Below, piece by piece: positions 1 through 10,800 of a stretch of DNA of 64,000 bases. A program made the translations under genes and the position numbers. This stretch comes from Fremontodendron californicum (lineage: Eukaryota > Streptophyta > Magnoliopsida > Malvales > Malvaceae), in contig JAULJL010000032.1 of the NCBI GenBank assembly GCA_030761205.1, positions 5,771,134-5,835,133 of the forward strand. The letters are read 5' to 3'. The number at the start of each line of letters is the position of its first letter. Within the stretch, counting starts at the first letter, position 1. The notes below the pieces were generated by a model that saw only the letters and a program-made list of their open reading frames with translations, made no database searches and was not told where the DNA came from.

Positions 1-560
1 CAGAATTTTCCAATGAGCAAGTCTTTGGTGGTGATAGCCAAAGCTTCTGGTGGGGATATCCAGAATTTTACAGTTTTTAAAAGTGAACGAGTCTTCGGTG
101 GTGATAGCTGAAGCCTCTGGTGGAGATATCCAGGGATTTATAATTTTGAAAAATGAGAAATCTTCTTCTAGAGGAGTTATCCAGAATTTTACAATGAGCA
201 AGTCTTTGGTGGTGATAGCCAAAGCTTCTGGTGGGGATATCCAGAATTTTACAGTTTTAAAAGTGAACAAGTCTTCGGTGGTGATAGCTGAAGCCTCTGG
301 TAGAGATATCCAGGGTTTTATAATTTTGAAACATGAGAAATCTTCTTCTGAAGGAGTTACCCAGAATTTTACAATGAGCAAGTCTTTGGTGGTGATAGCC
401 GAAGCTTCTGGTGGGGATATCCAGAATTTTACAGTTTTAAAAGTGAACAAATCTTCGGTGGTGATAGCCGAAGCCTCTGGTGGAGATATCCAGGGTTTTA
501 TAATTTTGAAAAATGAGAAATCTTCTTTTTGGAGGAGTTATCCAGAATTTTTTTTCCAAC
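1..560 (+). repeat. 180-bp tandem array, about three copies, in the retrotransposon 3' UTR
   Basis: The unit recurs at a 180-bp step (AAAGCTTCTGGTGGGGATAT near 50, 230 and 410). Each unit holds two related half-units of about 69 bp, both beginning GGTGGTGATAGC, plus a 42-bp joining piece. Because 180 is a multiple of three, one plus-strand frame stays open from 50 to 598 (60-residue repeats). The homologous array is at 46768-47460. Confidence 0.92.
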
Positions 561-745
561 ATGTGCATCTACATCAAGAAGCATTTGCATCAATCTAAGT
601 TATTTGAATCTACATCAAAAAACATTTACATCAATCCAAGCATTTACATTTGTATCAAAGACATTTGCACCAGTTTAAGTCATTTCGTATCTTATTCAAC
701 ACCTGCATCTGCATCAAAAAGCATTCGCATCATCTCAAAATCGTT
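553..745 (+). repeat. Degenerate GCATTTGCATCA-type short repeats
   Basis: A run of CAT(C/T)TGCATCA and CATTTACATCA variants follows the 180-bp array. The homologous tracts in the complete element are at 46381-46767 and 47465-47665. It is a decayed short-period tandem repeat, with no sign of coding. Confidence 0.75.
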
Positions 746-769
746 AGGTTAATTTTCAACAATTCTTCA

Positions 770-1755
770 AAGACCATTTTTAAGACCTCTGGGCATAATT
801 TTTCAAATCACAGGTAAGACCTCCGGGCAACATCTTTAAGACCTCCGGGCATAACTTTTTTTTCAGGGGTAAGGCCTATGGGCACCATTTTTAAGACCTC
901 CGGGCATAATTTTTCAAATCACAGGTAAGACCTCCGGGCAACATCTTTAAGACCTCCGGGCACAACTTTTTTTTCAGGGGTAAGGCTTATGGGCACCGTT
1001 TTTAAGACCTCCGGGCATAATTTTTCAAATCACAGGTAAGACCTCCGGGCAACATCTTTAAGACCTCCGGCACAACTTTTTTTTTCAGGGGTAAGGCCTA
1101 TGGGCACCATTTTTAAGACCTCCGGGCATAATTTTTCAAATCACAGGTAAGACCTCCGGGCAACATATTTAAGACCTCCGGGCATAACTTTTTTTCAGGG
1201 GTAAGGCCTATGGGCACCATTTTTAAGACCTTCGGGCATAATTTTTCAAATCACATGTAAGACCTCCGGGCAACATCTTTAAGACCTTCGGGCATAACTT
1301 TTTTTTAGGGGTAAGGCCTATGGGCACCATTTTTAAGACCTCCGGGCATAATTTTTCAAATCACAGGTAAGACCTCCGGGCAACATCTTTAAGACCTCCG
1401 GGCATAACTTTTTTTCAAGGGTAAGGCCTATGGGCACCATTTTTAGGACCTCCGGGCATAATTTTTCAAATCATAGGTAAGACCTCCGGACAACATCTTT
1501 AAGACCTCCGGGCATTATTTTTTTTTTTTTCAGGGCTAAGACCTATGGGCGCCATTTTTAAGACCTCCGGGCATAATTTTTTTCAAATCACGAGTAAGAC
1601 CTCCGGGCACCAATTTTAAAAGACCTCCGGGCACCATTTTAAAGACCTCCGGGCACTATTTTAAAGACCTCCGGGCACAATTTTCAATTTTAAAGGCCTC
1701 CGGGCACCATTTGAGACCTCCGGGTACCAATTTTAAAGACCTTCGGGCATAAATT
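770..1755 (+). repeat. Tandem array of about 115 bp built on AAGACCTCCGGGCA
   Basis: About seven copies of a unit of roughly 112-118 bp. Each has three to four AAGACCTCCGGGCA-like motifs separated by TTTTTCAAATCACAGGTAAG and TTTTTTTCAGGGGTAAGG. The last 150 bp decay to a shorter period of 25-30 bp. The complete element at 33688-54412 has a different array at the same place; relatives of this motif occur in antisense at 54990-55205. Confidence 0.92.
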
Positions 1756-2056
1756 TTTCTTTTGAAAATCGAATTCGTTTCCTTAAGACGAATCGAGCCT
1801 TGTTTAGGCAGGGAATTCAATTTAAGGACAAAATCTTCAATTTATTGTTTTTTTTTTTTAAAAAAAAATGAAAAAATGAAAAAAGGGAAAAAAATAGAAA
1901 AAAAAAAAAAAAAAGAAGAAAATGAAAAAAGAAAAATGCAAAAATGAATGAAGAAATGAAAAAGAAAATCCCTTTCCCTTTCCTTCACATGTGATTTCAC
2001 TGACCGTACAAAATTAGTGTCGGTTTATCTTTGCCTGATTCCTGATTCTCAGCAAT
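1756..2056 (+). other. Conserved pre-PPT spacer with A-rich tract
   Basis: This starts with AATCGAATTCGTTTCCTTAAG, crosses a T-run and a purine-rich A/G tract (about 1860-1970), and ends with TGATTCCTGATTCTCAGCAA. The same segment precedes the polypurine tract of the complete element (about 48697-48993). The small open frame here is low-complexity Lys/Glu and is not a gene. Confidence 0.75.
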
Positions 2057-2073
2057 AGCCAAAGAGGGGCAGC
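2057..2073 (+). other. Polypurine tract (plus-strand primer) of the left element
   Basis: AGCCAAAGAGGGGCAGC lies directly before the LTR start TGTAGACACC. The same sequence precedes the 3' LTR at 49008, and a close variant (AAAGAAGGGCAGC) precedes the antisense LTR at 54803. Confidence 0.85.
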
Positions 2074-2207
2074 TGTAGACACCTAATTTTGTCCGGACCA
2101 CTAAACAGGTATGTTTTCTTCCTATATTGATGTTTCCGAGTGTAAAAAGACTGTTTTCATCTTGCAGGTGGTACTCCGAGTCTTAGTTTAAGAGGGCGAG
2201 CACAAAA

Positions 2208-2290
2208 AGTCAAACTTAAAAAAAAGTCAACCCCGAAAAAAGTCAACCCCAAAAAAGTCAACCCCAGAAGTCAACTACTGAAAAAGTCAA
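2208..2290 (+). promoter_or_regulatory. Array of six W-box cores in the LTR A U3 region
   Basis: AGTCAA (reverse complement TTGACT, the WRKY-factor W-box core) occurs six times with 15-17 bp spacing, starting 134 bp inside the LTR. Equivalent arrays sit at the same offset in every other LTR of this window. The motif and spacing are seen; binding by WRKY factors is inferred from the known core. Confidence 0.6.
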
Positions 2291-2809
2291 CCCACTTTCA
2301 AAATCAATATTTTAAGTTCAATTGAAAAATGGCGAAAGAATTTTGATAATCCGAGGTCTATATTGAAAGATATGGAGTTCGGAAGTTGGGATTTGGAGAT
2401 TCACTAGAAAAGAAACCCTAATTCGAGAAATTTGGGGAAAAGTGCTTAAACGATCAAATTGATCGAAATTGAAGGTTCCAAATGAAAGATAAGCACTGAC
2501 TACGGGTAATGGAGAAGTCACTTGCAAGAAAAATCGAAAGAAAAGTCAATCCGGGAGAAAACCAAGAATTAGGTTTTTTAGTGGATTTCGGTGAAATCGG
2601 GAAGAATCACAGAAATGGCCTGACTTGGTGAGACCAAAGCCCCCAATGGATGAAGAATGATTAAAAAGGATAGCCCAAGGCTCATATTGAAGAAAATTTG
2701 AAAATCGGACTTGTTTTGAGCAAAACCGGGTTTCGGAAGTAAAAGGGCAAAATTGGAAAATTTGGGAAAAATAGCAAATGTACTCCGAAAATTCTAAAAA
2801 ATTTGTCAA

Positions 2810-3560
2810 TCTCATTCTTAAATCATTTGAAAGAGATTGGTAAAAGAAAATCTTGATTCGGAGTTCGTTTGCAAAATGGCCAAATCCCGGGCTTCTTATG
2901 CAGTAATTCAAAAAGGAAAATCCCGGAAAAATAGCAAATGAGCTCCAAATCTTTTGAAATTTTGCAGATCTCATTTTTAAATTATTTGGAAGAGATTGAC
3001 GAAAGAAAATCTTGATTCCGAGTTCGTTTGCAAAATGGCCAAATCCCGGGCCTCCTATGCAGTAATTCAAAAAGGAAAATCCCGGAAAAATAGCAACCGA
3101 GCTCCAAATCTTTTGAAATTTTGGAGATATCATTTTTAAATTATTTGGAAGAGATTGGCGAAAGAAAATCTTGATTCCGAGTTCGTTTGCAAAATGGCCA
3201 AATCTCGGGCTTCCTATGCAATAATTCAAAAAGATAAATCCCGGAAAAATAGCAAATAGACTCCAAAAATTCTGGAATTTGGCAAATCTCATTTTTAAAT
3301 TATTTGGAAGATATTGGCGGAAGAAAATCTTGATTCGGAGTTCGTTTGCAAAATGGCCAAATCCCGGGCCTCCTATGTAGTAATTCAAGCCGATAAATCC
3401 CGAAAAAATACCAAATGAGCTCCAAAAATTATGAAAACTTCCAGATCACACTTTTTAATTATTTTGAAGAGATTGGTGAAGAAAAATATTGATTTGGAGA
3501 TCGTTTAAAAAATGGTAAAATGTAGGGGCATAAAAGGGCATTTTGGGAAGAAAAATTCCA
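2810..3560 (+). repeat. About 159-bp tandem repeats inside LTR A
   Basis: GAGTTCGTTTGCAAAATGGC recurs near 2861, 3020, 3179 and 3338, followed by more diverged units. Each unit also has AAATTATTTGGAAGAGATTGG. The 280-codon minus-strand open frame over 2546-3388 is this repeat read out of context. Equivalent blocks occur in every LTR here. Confidence 0.88.
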
Positions 3561-6500
3561 AATAAATAGCAAACGGACTCGGATAATTTTGAAAACTTCC
3601 AGAACTCAATATTTTATTATTTTGGAAGTATTAAAAAAAGAAAAATTTAATTTGGAGTCCGTTTGATATTTATTTGCATCCGGGGGGCAAAATGGTCATT
3701 TCACCCAAGCAACCGGAAAGGGCTTCTTTGGGCCTTTCAAAAAAATCAGAGTTGGGCTGGAAAAGAGAAGTGCTGGCCTGCCCAAGCCCAAAGGAAGGAG
3801 GAAGCTTCTGATTTTTCAATCAAATGGCTAAAAATCAAGAGTTAGTTAGAGATTCTCTTTGATTAAGCCATGGTGATTAAGCCACATAAGCTAAGAAAGA
3901 TGTCAACATTATTCTTTAACAGCTGTAATTTGAGAGAGCTGAGATGTTAATCTAAATGTGGTAATTTCATGATTTTTCACCTTGAATTATTAGCCATTTG
4001 ATGGAAAATTGGTTACACAAAACATGACAACATCCTAGGGGATGAGAGAGGTAAAATTCTGCCACCATTAAGGGGAGGGGCAGAATTTCGAATTTGGAGG
4101 TTCATTTTGGCTGATTTCTCTTAGTTTTTCTTAGTTTTTATCTTCTTGGTTGAGAGCAAAAAAGAAAAGTTTAGAAAAAAAAGGAAAGTTTGAAGAGAAA
4201 AGCTTGAATTATTAGCTTCTTGAGGTTGCTCTTGAGCACCAACTCTTGCACTTTCTTCATTTTCTATTCTTGTTTTTGCTATTTTAATCTCTACTTGGTG
4301 AGTTTTTATTTTAAAATAATGTTTTTTGTTCTTCCTTCATCTCCTTTCTTAAGTATATTTTTTTTACATTTTGTTTTTACAATAAACTCACCATGGCCAA
4401 ATGGCCTACATTATTTATTTTGAGTTGCTGTTTTGGGTTCATTTTACCATATTGTTTATGCTATTTTTTTTTATTTTGATGTTTTAAATGTTATGTTACT
4501 TCATGTTCTTGAGTTATATTTTAATTTGGTTGCTTTGTTTGTTGTCATTTATGTCTTAGATATCATGTTTTTGCATTTTTAATTTTCTGTTTTCATGTTG
4601 TTTAAATTTGAGCATGTTTTAGATTTAGCATATTAAGTGTTTGTGAAAATGCTTGTGTGATTCCTTGCATGATTTTTGTTTTATATCTTAGTTGAGCATG
4701 TTTTAGATTTAGTATATTAAGTGTTTGTGAAAATGCTTGTGTGATTTTTGCATGATTTAAGTGTTATGACTTAGTTTTTCATGCTAGTATGCCAAGTGTT
4801 TGTGAAAATGCCATGCTTGTTGGAGCTTGAGGCCATTTGGCTACTCCATGTGTTTTGCATTGTGTGTTGCATTTTTTGTCATGCTAGTTGTTAGGTTTTT
4901 GCATTTGCATGATATTTGGTTGGATTTTTGAATTAAGCATGCCTTGTGTTTGTGAAAATGCCATGCATATTTTAGGTCTAGGTTACATTAAATGCCATGC
5001 AAGTTCATTTAGGTCTAGGTTACTTTATGAATGCCATATATTTTTTCATGACATTTAGGTTTAAATCCATGCATTTCATGCATTATGTTTGATGCATTGA
5101 TTCATACATTTCATGTTCATGCCACTTGAATAATGGCTTGAGCCAATTAATGGTTCAAAGTCATGCTCTCTTGAGCACATTTGTGGAAAATTAAGTTTGT
5201 CAAGTTGATTATTCTACCTTTGTGATTTTTTTTACTTAGCCAATTTTTATCTAATTTTCAAAAAGTCCTAGCTACTGTTTGCAAATCATTTTATGAGTTT
5301 CAAATATTTTTACTTTGTTTTTTAAATGATTTTATCAAAGGCAAAAATGTGTTGGCAAAGCAGTTTTTTTCTCCTCCAAAAACTCGTACATCTCTATTTT
5401 TCTGGGAATTCATCTTTGATCAGAAAATTAAGCCGATTTTTTCTCGTGTAGTTTTACATGTCCTGAGTCTCCAGTATTTTTTTTAGAATTTTTGGAAGTT
5501 TTAAAAATAGGGTAAAAAATCGTGGATTAAAACTGGACAGTGGAGTCAGAATTGAATTTAAAGAGAAACCATTTTTCTGTTTTGATTAATTTACTTAGAG
5601 TGGGCTGATTAGGAGGGTTAGCTACTGACTTAGGGTAATTTCTAAGCCTTTTTAAACTCTAAAAATGGTTTTTCAAGTCCCGGGTTAAGGGTAGTCACGT
5701 CCGGATTTTTTAAACTTAGGAAATTAGAGCCATTTTAAAAAAAATTAGCCCAGTTTTTATTTTTAATTCAAGCTTCTCAAAATTGTTTTCAAACAATCAC
5801 AAAGTATTTTGGTTTTAGAATATTTAATTTGACATATTTTCCTAAGGTAGCCGGATATCTTTTTAGATATACGGATTTCCTTAATTAAAGGAAAAAATAC
5901 ATTTCATGCATTGCATTTTTATATTCATGCATTTTATATAATATGTGATTCTTGCCATAATAATTTCTATGATATTGTTGTTATTTTGATTTATATTTTT
6001 TGATGTTATATGGTTTATTATATAGTTTTGAATATTTCATGATATCCTATGCTTTTATTTAGTTATTTTTATTTAGCATATACTATGTTCATGCATTATT
6101 ATTTTCATGCATATTATATGATAGCATTATTTTATTCCATGTCATTTAAATTATATGCCATACCATTCATATTTGTCATGTCATTTAAATCATTTCATTT
6201 CATTTAGAAAATATCATGTTACTTAGGTTATTTCATTTCATATAGAATATGTTATGTTACTTAGGTTATTCTATTTCATTTAGATTATATCATATGACTT
6301 AGAATATTGCATCTCATATAGAATATACTATGTTACCTAGGTCATTTCATTTTATTTAGAATATATTATATAACTTAGGATATTCCATTTCATTTAGAAT
6401 ATGCTAAGGCATTCAAATCATGTAATGTCATTTAGGTTGCATTATATTATTTAGACTTTGTTATGTCATTTTATTTATGTCATGCATATACATATTCATT

Positions 6501-7194
6501 TATTTTAAATGGTTTCAAAAAAGATAATGTTTTTCAATAAAATAAAGATATTCCCGAGTTAAAATAATTCATGATTTCTCTGTCGGGTTTGCTGGGGAGG
6601 ATATCATCAATTATTATTAATAACGGAATATCTTCTTTAAAAAGAGAATGGTTCAGAAAATTTTCCAAAACTAATAAAAATTTCTATATTTTGCCACGTT
6701 TGTTGGGGAATATAAGAAAATTTTGAATTTATAAATTCTGGATCATTCTCAATAAAAATGGAATTATTTTTCTTTAAATTGGGAATTAACTTGAAATACT
6801 AAATTTAAAACCAATTTTTACCGAGACTTGAGATAACACACGATTAATAAGGTACCGATTTATACGGGCGTTGTGGGGGTGCTAATCCTTCCCCACACGT
6901 AACCGACTCCCGAACCCGCTTCTTTGATTTCTCTGGTTTAAAACGCAGACTTGAAATTGATTTTTAAAATGTTTTAATTAATTTTTAAAATATTTTATAA
7001 AACCGATTTTAATAAGTGGCTGATCACACCTAGCTAAAAAAGATTGGTGGCGACTCTATGTCTTTTTTTAAGGTCATTTTTAAAACCTTCATTTTTTTAG
7101 AGGAATTAAGTCGACTTTTCCTCGATTTTTTAATGTCACGCTTAACGAATAATAAAGTCTTGCGATGAGACTCGTTATTTTTTAGGTTGCGACA

Positions 7195-7841
7195 ATGGGA
7201 CCGGTTGAATCAAAAATCGATGACTTGTCCAATCCAGTGAGTTATTAGAACCAGATTTTTACCAAACCATATTGAACCAGTAAAAAACGGGTTTTATGTT
7301 TTTTTTTTTTCAAAATCTTATTTATAATTAATGAGATCTGAACCTTTAATCCCTTATTATTATATTAAAGATCATACCATTAAACCAAATACATATTTTT
7401 GTTAATTATTAACTATATTTAATATAACTTAGTGTTTAAATATTAATAAAATAGCTCTATCAAACCAGTCGATCCAACCAATTGGATCAGAAACCGAAAA
7501 TATGATCGGTTCAATCTCTGATCCAATTTTTTTAACTTTGCTCACAAGTACCAAAAGAATAAATAATAAAAGAAATAAACAAAAGCACTGGTAATTTATT
7601 ACATCAAACACGGTTTAGTGCAATGACAATTTTCGGTATAGTAAAAAGATGAGCAAATGGCGGATTATGGTTTCAGGATCTATGTCTACCATTTTGCTTT
7701 TCCATAAACCAACCACCCCATAAAGAGATATCCTACAGCAACAACACAAAAACTCACTCCCAAGAAAAGAAAAATACCAGGAAGGGAAGTGCGGCATCCA
7801 ATTGCATCAAGCTCCCCATCATGTGATGCATAACAGTGCCG
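7195..7841. other. Spacer between LTR A and the lumazine synthase gene, with its probable 3' UTR
   Basis: There is no coding signal. The part near the LTR has diverged inverted pieces (GGACCGGTTGAATC near 7199; GATCGGTTCAATCTCTGATCC near 7503), likely an old repeat. TTTATT at 7595-7600 (AATAAA on the minus strand) lies about 245 bp past the stop codon and could be the polyadenylation signal of the gene. Confidence 0.5.
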
Positions 7842-10800
7842 CTACTCAAGATGGTGCTCAAACAAGGAAGCCATCTCAATCTACAATATAATCCAAAAGA
7901 AATTGAACTGTTTAGAATCTAGAAAAGAAAAAAAAAAAGGAAGTATAAGCACTTTTTCCTTGTTGCCATGTGTTAGCAGCATGTTATGTTGCTCCGACTC
8001 TTCATTTTTCTTGAAGTATCCGGACATGGGTACCGAGACATGACCCTCCAAATACATAGAAAAACTTAGGAAAAATTAACATACCCGTGTCGGACACATA
8101 CCCGTATCCGACACTCACACCCGAGTCCGAGTAAGAGTAACATAGGCAACATGTATGAGACAATATGAATATCTAATCTGATAATTTATACATTAACATA
8201 GAAGCACAAGAAAGGGGAAATGATATCAGAAAAATGCCCCATCTGTGTGTGTAGCACAAGTAACTTGTATATGTGCAAAGCAAGCCAGTAACGTAGCGAT
8301 ATTTATATTTTATCATACTTGAGCATAAAGGCTATGGATTCACCTCTATTTATATTCTTATCAAATTCTTAAATCCTTTATCAGTAATAGAACACATCAC
8401 AAACATATGAAGCAAATTACTGAAAAAAGGATGGGGGAGTAAGAAGAAATGAGAGAGTTGGTAAAATCATCTTTGAGAAGCACAAAAGCCAAGATCCTAA
8501 GATAAATCCTTTGCTTGAAGTCAGTCAGTCAACCAAGAGTTAAGAGCCAGTCGAAACATTTTAGACTTAATTCTTATGAATATGCCTTGGCTAGCCAGGT
8601 ATGCAAAATTTGCTTGCAAGTTAATAAGGGAGTTACTGCACTTTGCTAAAGAAAATTATACACATTATAATTATTACCATTATCAACAGAATCTATCAAA
8701 GACAAATAATGGAAGTAACTCAAGTACCAAATTAGTTATGCGGGTGTGTTATGCCATGCATCATAAGTCATAACCAATGAAATGACCCAGAAGTACAGAG
8801 GCGATCGAGAGTATTGTTAAGACAATGGGAACGAATAGAGTTCTAGTTGAATGGTCTCAACCCTACCCTTGTGCAGGAAAAGTTGACGACATAGACCAAC
8901 AGGCTCACTCATTAGCGACACTGAGCTAGGGGATGGTAATCCCTTTCTCTATTTACTCACCTCAAGTCAACTCCTGATAACTAAATTGGAATTACTAAGA
9001 AATTGAAATACCAATAACAAATAAATAAACATTAAAAGCTTTAACTGCTTCCACTAAAGAATACTCCATTACTCTACTATCAACTCACCGCCGTCAAAGC
9101 ACACTCAGCACCTTTGTTCCCAGATTTACCACCAGCTCGATTTAATGCCTGCAGTTGTCATGTGAAAGGAAACAATTATATAAAATTCCACTCTTTCCAA
9201 TGACCTGATTGAACGATAATTGCAACCAAGAATAAAAAACGTCAACCCCCTCTTACATTCTAATATATCATCTCCAAAATATTCTCAAGTCAATGACATA
9301 TAACATATACAAGACCACCCTCACAGTCACTTGGGAGTTGGGATGCACAACCTATACAAGCATGATATAAAAAAATTCCCCTCCCTCTCACAGTCCAAGA
9401 TCCAGTGTGAAGGAAGCTAGAGAGGGTGCCCCATTATAGCTGTCCAAGCAGCTTCAGCAAACAACCCATCTGACTTAACAAGACCTATAGTTCTTAATGC
9501 AAAATGATCTTTTATGAAACTCTTGTATCATACCTGGTCCATGTCATCGCAAGTTAAAACACCAAATATGCAAGGAACACCTACAAAGATGATAAGTTGC
9601 AGCTTCAAATCACAAGAAATAATACAAAATTGAAAAATAAAGGAAAGAGACCAACAGCCGAGTAATCTATGGGTGACTCCATTAACTAATTCATGAGAAA
9701 TTCCAAATAATCATTTCCTATAGAAAAATATTTTTCAAAAGAAAAGAATCTTGCAATGTGTTCTCTTTTGCTTTCTAATTGAAACAATTAAGAGAATATA
9801 AATGGCATTTGTGATTAACTGACTATCATAATAGCATTATGTAGTCAGGTAAGTAAAATCCAAAAAGATTAGGAATATAGGGTGACAAAGTAGGAGTCAC
9901 CTTGAAAACAGCACATATTGAAGATGATTTGACAATGTTTACACTTGCAGTCTAAAAAATTTGTAAGCATATCAAACTAAGTTCTTTATAACTTCAGCCA
10001 AGCTTATCAAACAAGAAACGCGAGATATATGCTTTTGATCAATGAAAATCTAATTGTTGTCATAATTTATAGGTAAGAAGCAAGCTGCAATTGACACTTG
10101 AAGCCATGGTAGCATTTGGCATGAAATAAATTCTACTAAATAACATTAAACATGAAGACTGACCTGAGTTTAAGCCAGCTGAAAGCACCCCAGATGCTAC
10201 AGAATTAGCCACGGCATCATAGTGAGAAGTATCGCCTCTTATCTATTGCCAAAGAAAAGGATCAAGGATTAACAAAATTCAGCAAAATGTACTCAGCAAT
10301 AGCATTGCAAGGACCCCTCATGAGCAGATAAAAAATTTATAGAAGATTTCCAAGGAATACGAAAGAAATCATACCACAGCCCCAATGCATAAAATTGCGT
10401 GATACTTTCGAGACTTCCCCAGCCTATCCGCAACAATACCAACTTCAAAACAACCCGGGACCCAAACAATCTGATAAGAAAGTGAAGAAATGATCAAGCA
10501 ATCCTAAAAGTTGGCTAAATATTATCTAAATATAAATGAAAGGACTTGGTCAAAAGATTCACATGCTGAAATAGGGTATGTTGTAAGTAAGATGATACAC
10601 AGAGCATAACATGAATCATAGAAGAGAAAAAACTTTGATAGCATTGCTATCAAACGAGAGAGGCAATGATATCCTACTCCTATATCCTAGTCTTTTTGAG
10701 CTGCATTTATCAAAATAATTGTTAACATTTGCAGCAGCAGTAGCAAAGAAAGCGCAGGCGTGTAGATAGATACATGGACAAAGCAGACATGTAACTAGAG

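Larger units (their letters stand above)
1..7194 (+). mobile_element. 3' part of a sense-strand Tat/Ogre-type LTR retrotransposon (internal tail plus 3' LTR)
   Basis: The left edge of the window lies inside the 3' untranslated part of an LTR element. The order is: 180-bp tandem array, GCATTTGCATCA-like tract, CCTCCGGGCA array, A-rich spacer, polypurine tract, 3' LTR. The same order of conserved pieces, with a different middle array, occurs in the complete element at 33688-54412, which fixes the orientation as plus. No coding part of this copy is in the window; its 5' LTR, gag and pol would lie upstream. The 3' flank begins ATGGG at 7195, the candidate target duplication to look for upstream. 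Confidence 0.9.
2074..7194 (+). mobile_element. 3' LTR of the left element (LTR A, 5121 bp)
   Basis: It begins TGTAGACACCTAATTTTGTCC and ends TTTTTAGGTTGCGACA, giving the canonical TG...CA ends. It aligns along its length with the LTRs at 33688-39078 and 49008-54412. Parts seen: W-box array (2208-2290), a block of about 159-bp tandem units (about 2810-3560), a long T-rich central part with CATTTCATTTAGAATAT repeats (about 6180-6420), a conserved GC-richer island around ACGGGCGTTGTGGGGGTGC (about 6865-6925), and a PBS-like TGGCGACTC at 7048-7056. Small ORFs inside it are by-products of repeats. Confidence 0.93.

Noticed and set aside
2546..3388. 280-codon minus-strand ORF, with relatives at 34185-34994 and 49825-50319
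   Set aside because: It follows the 159-bp LTR tandem units in the antisense direction, has no known domain, and is broken differently in each LTR. A repeat artefact.
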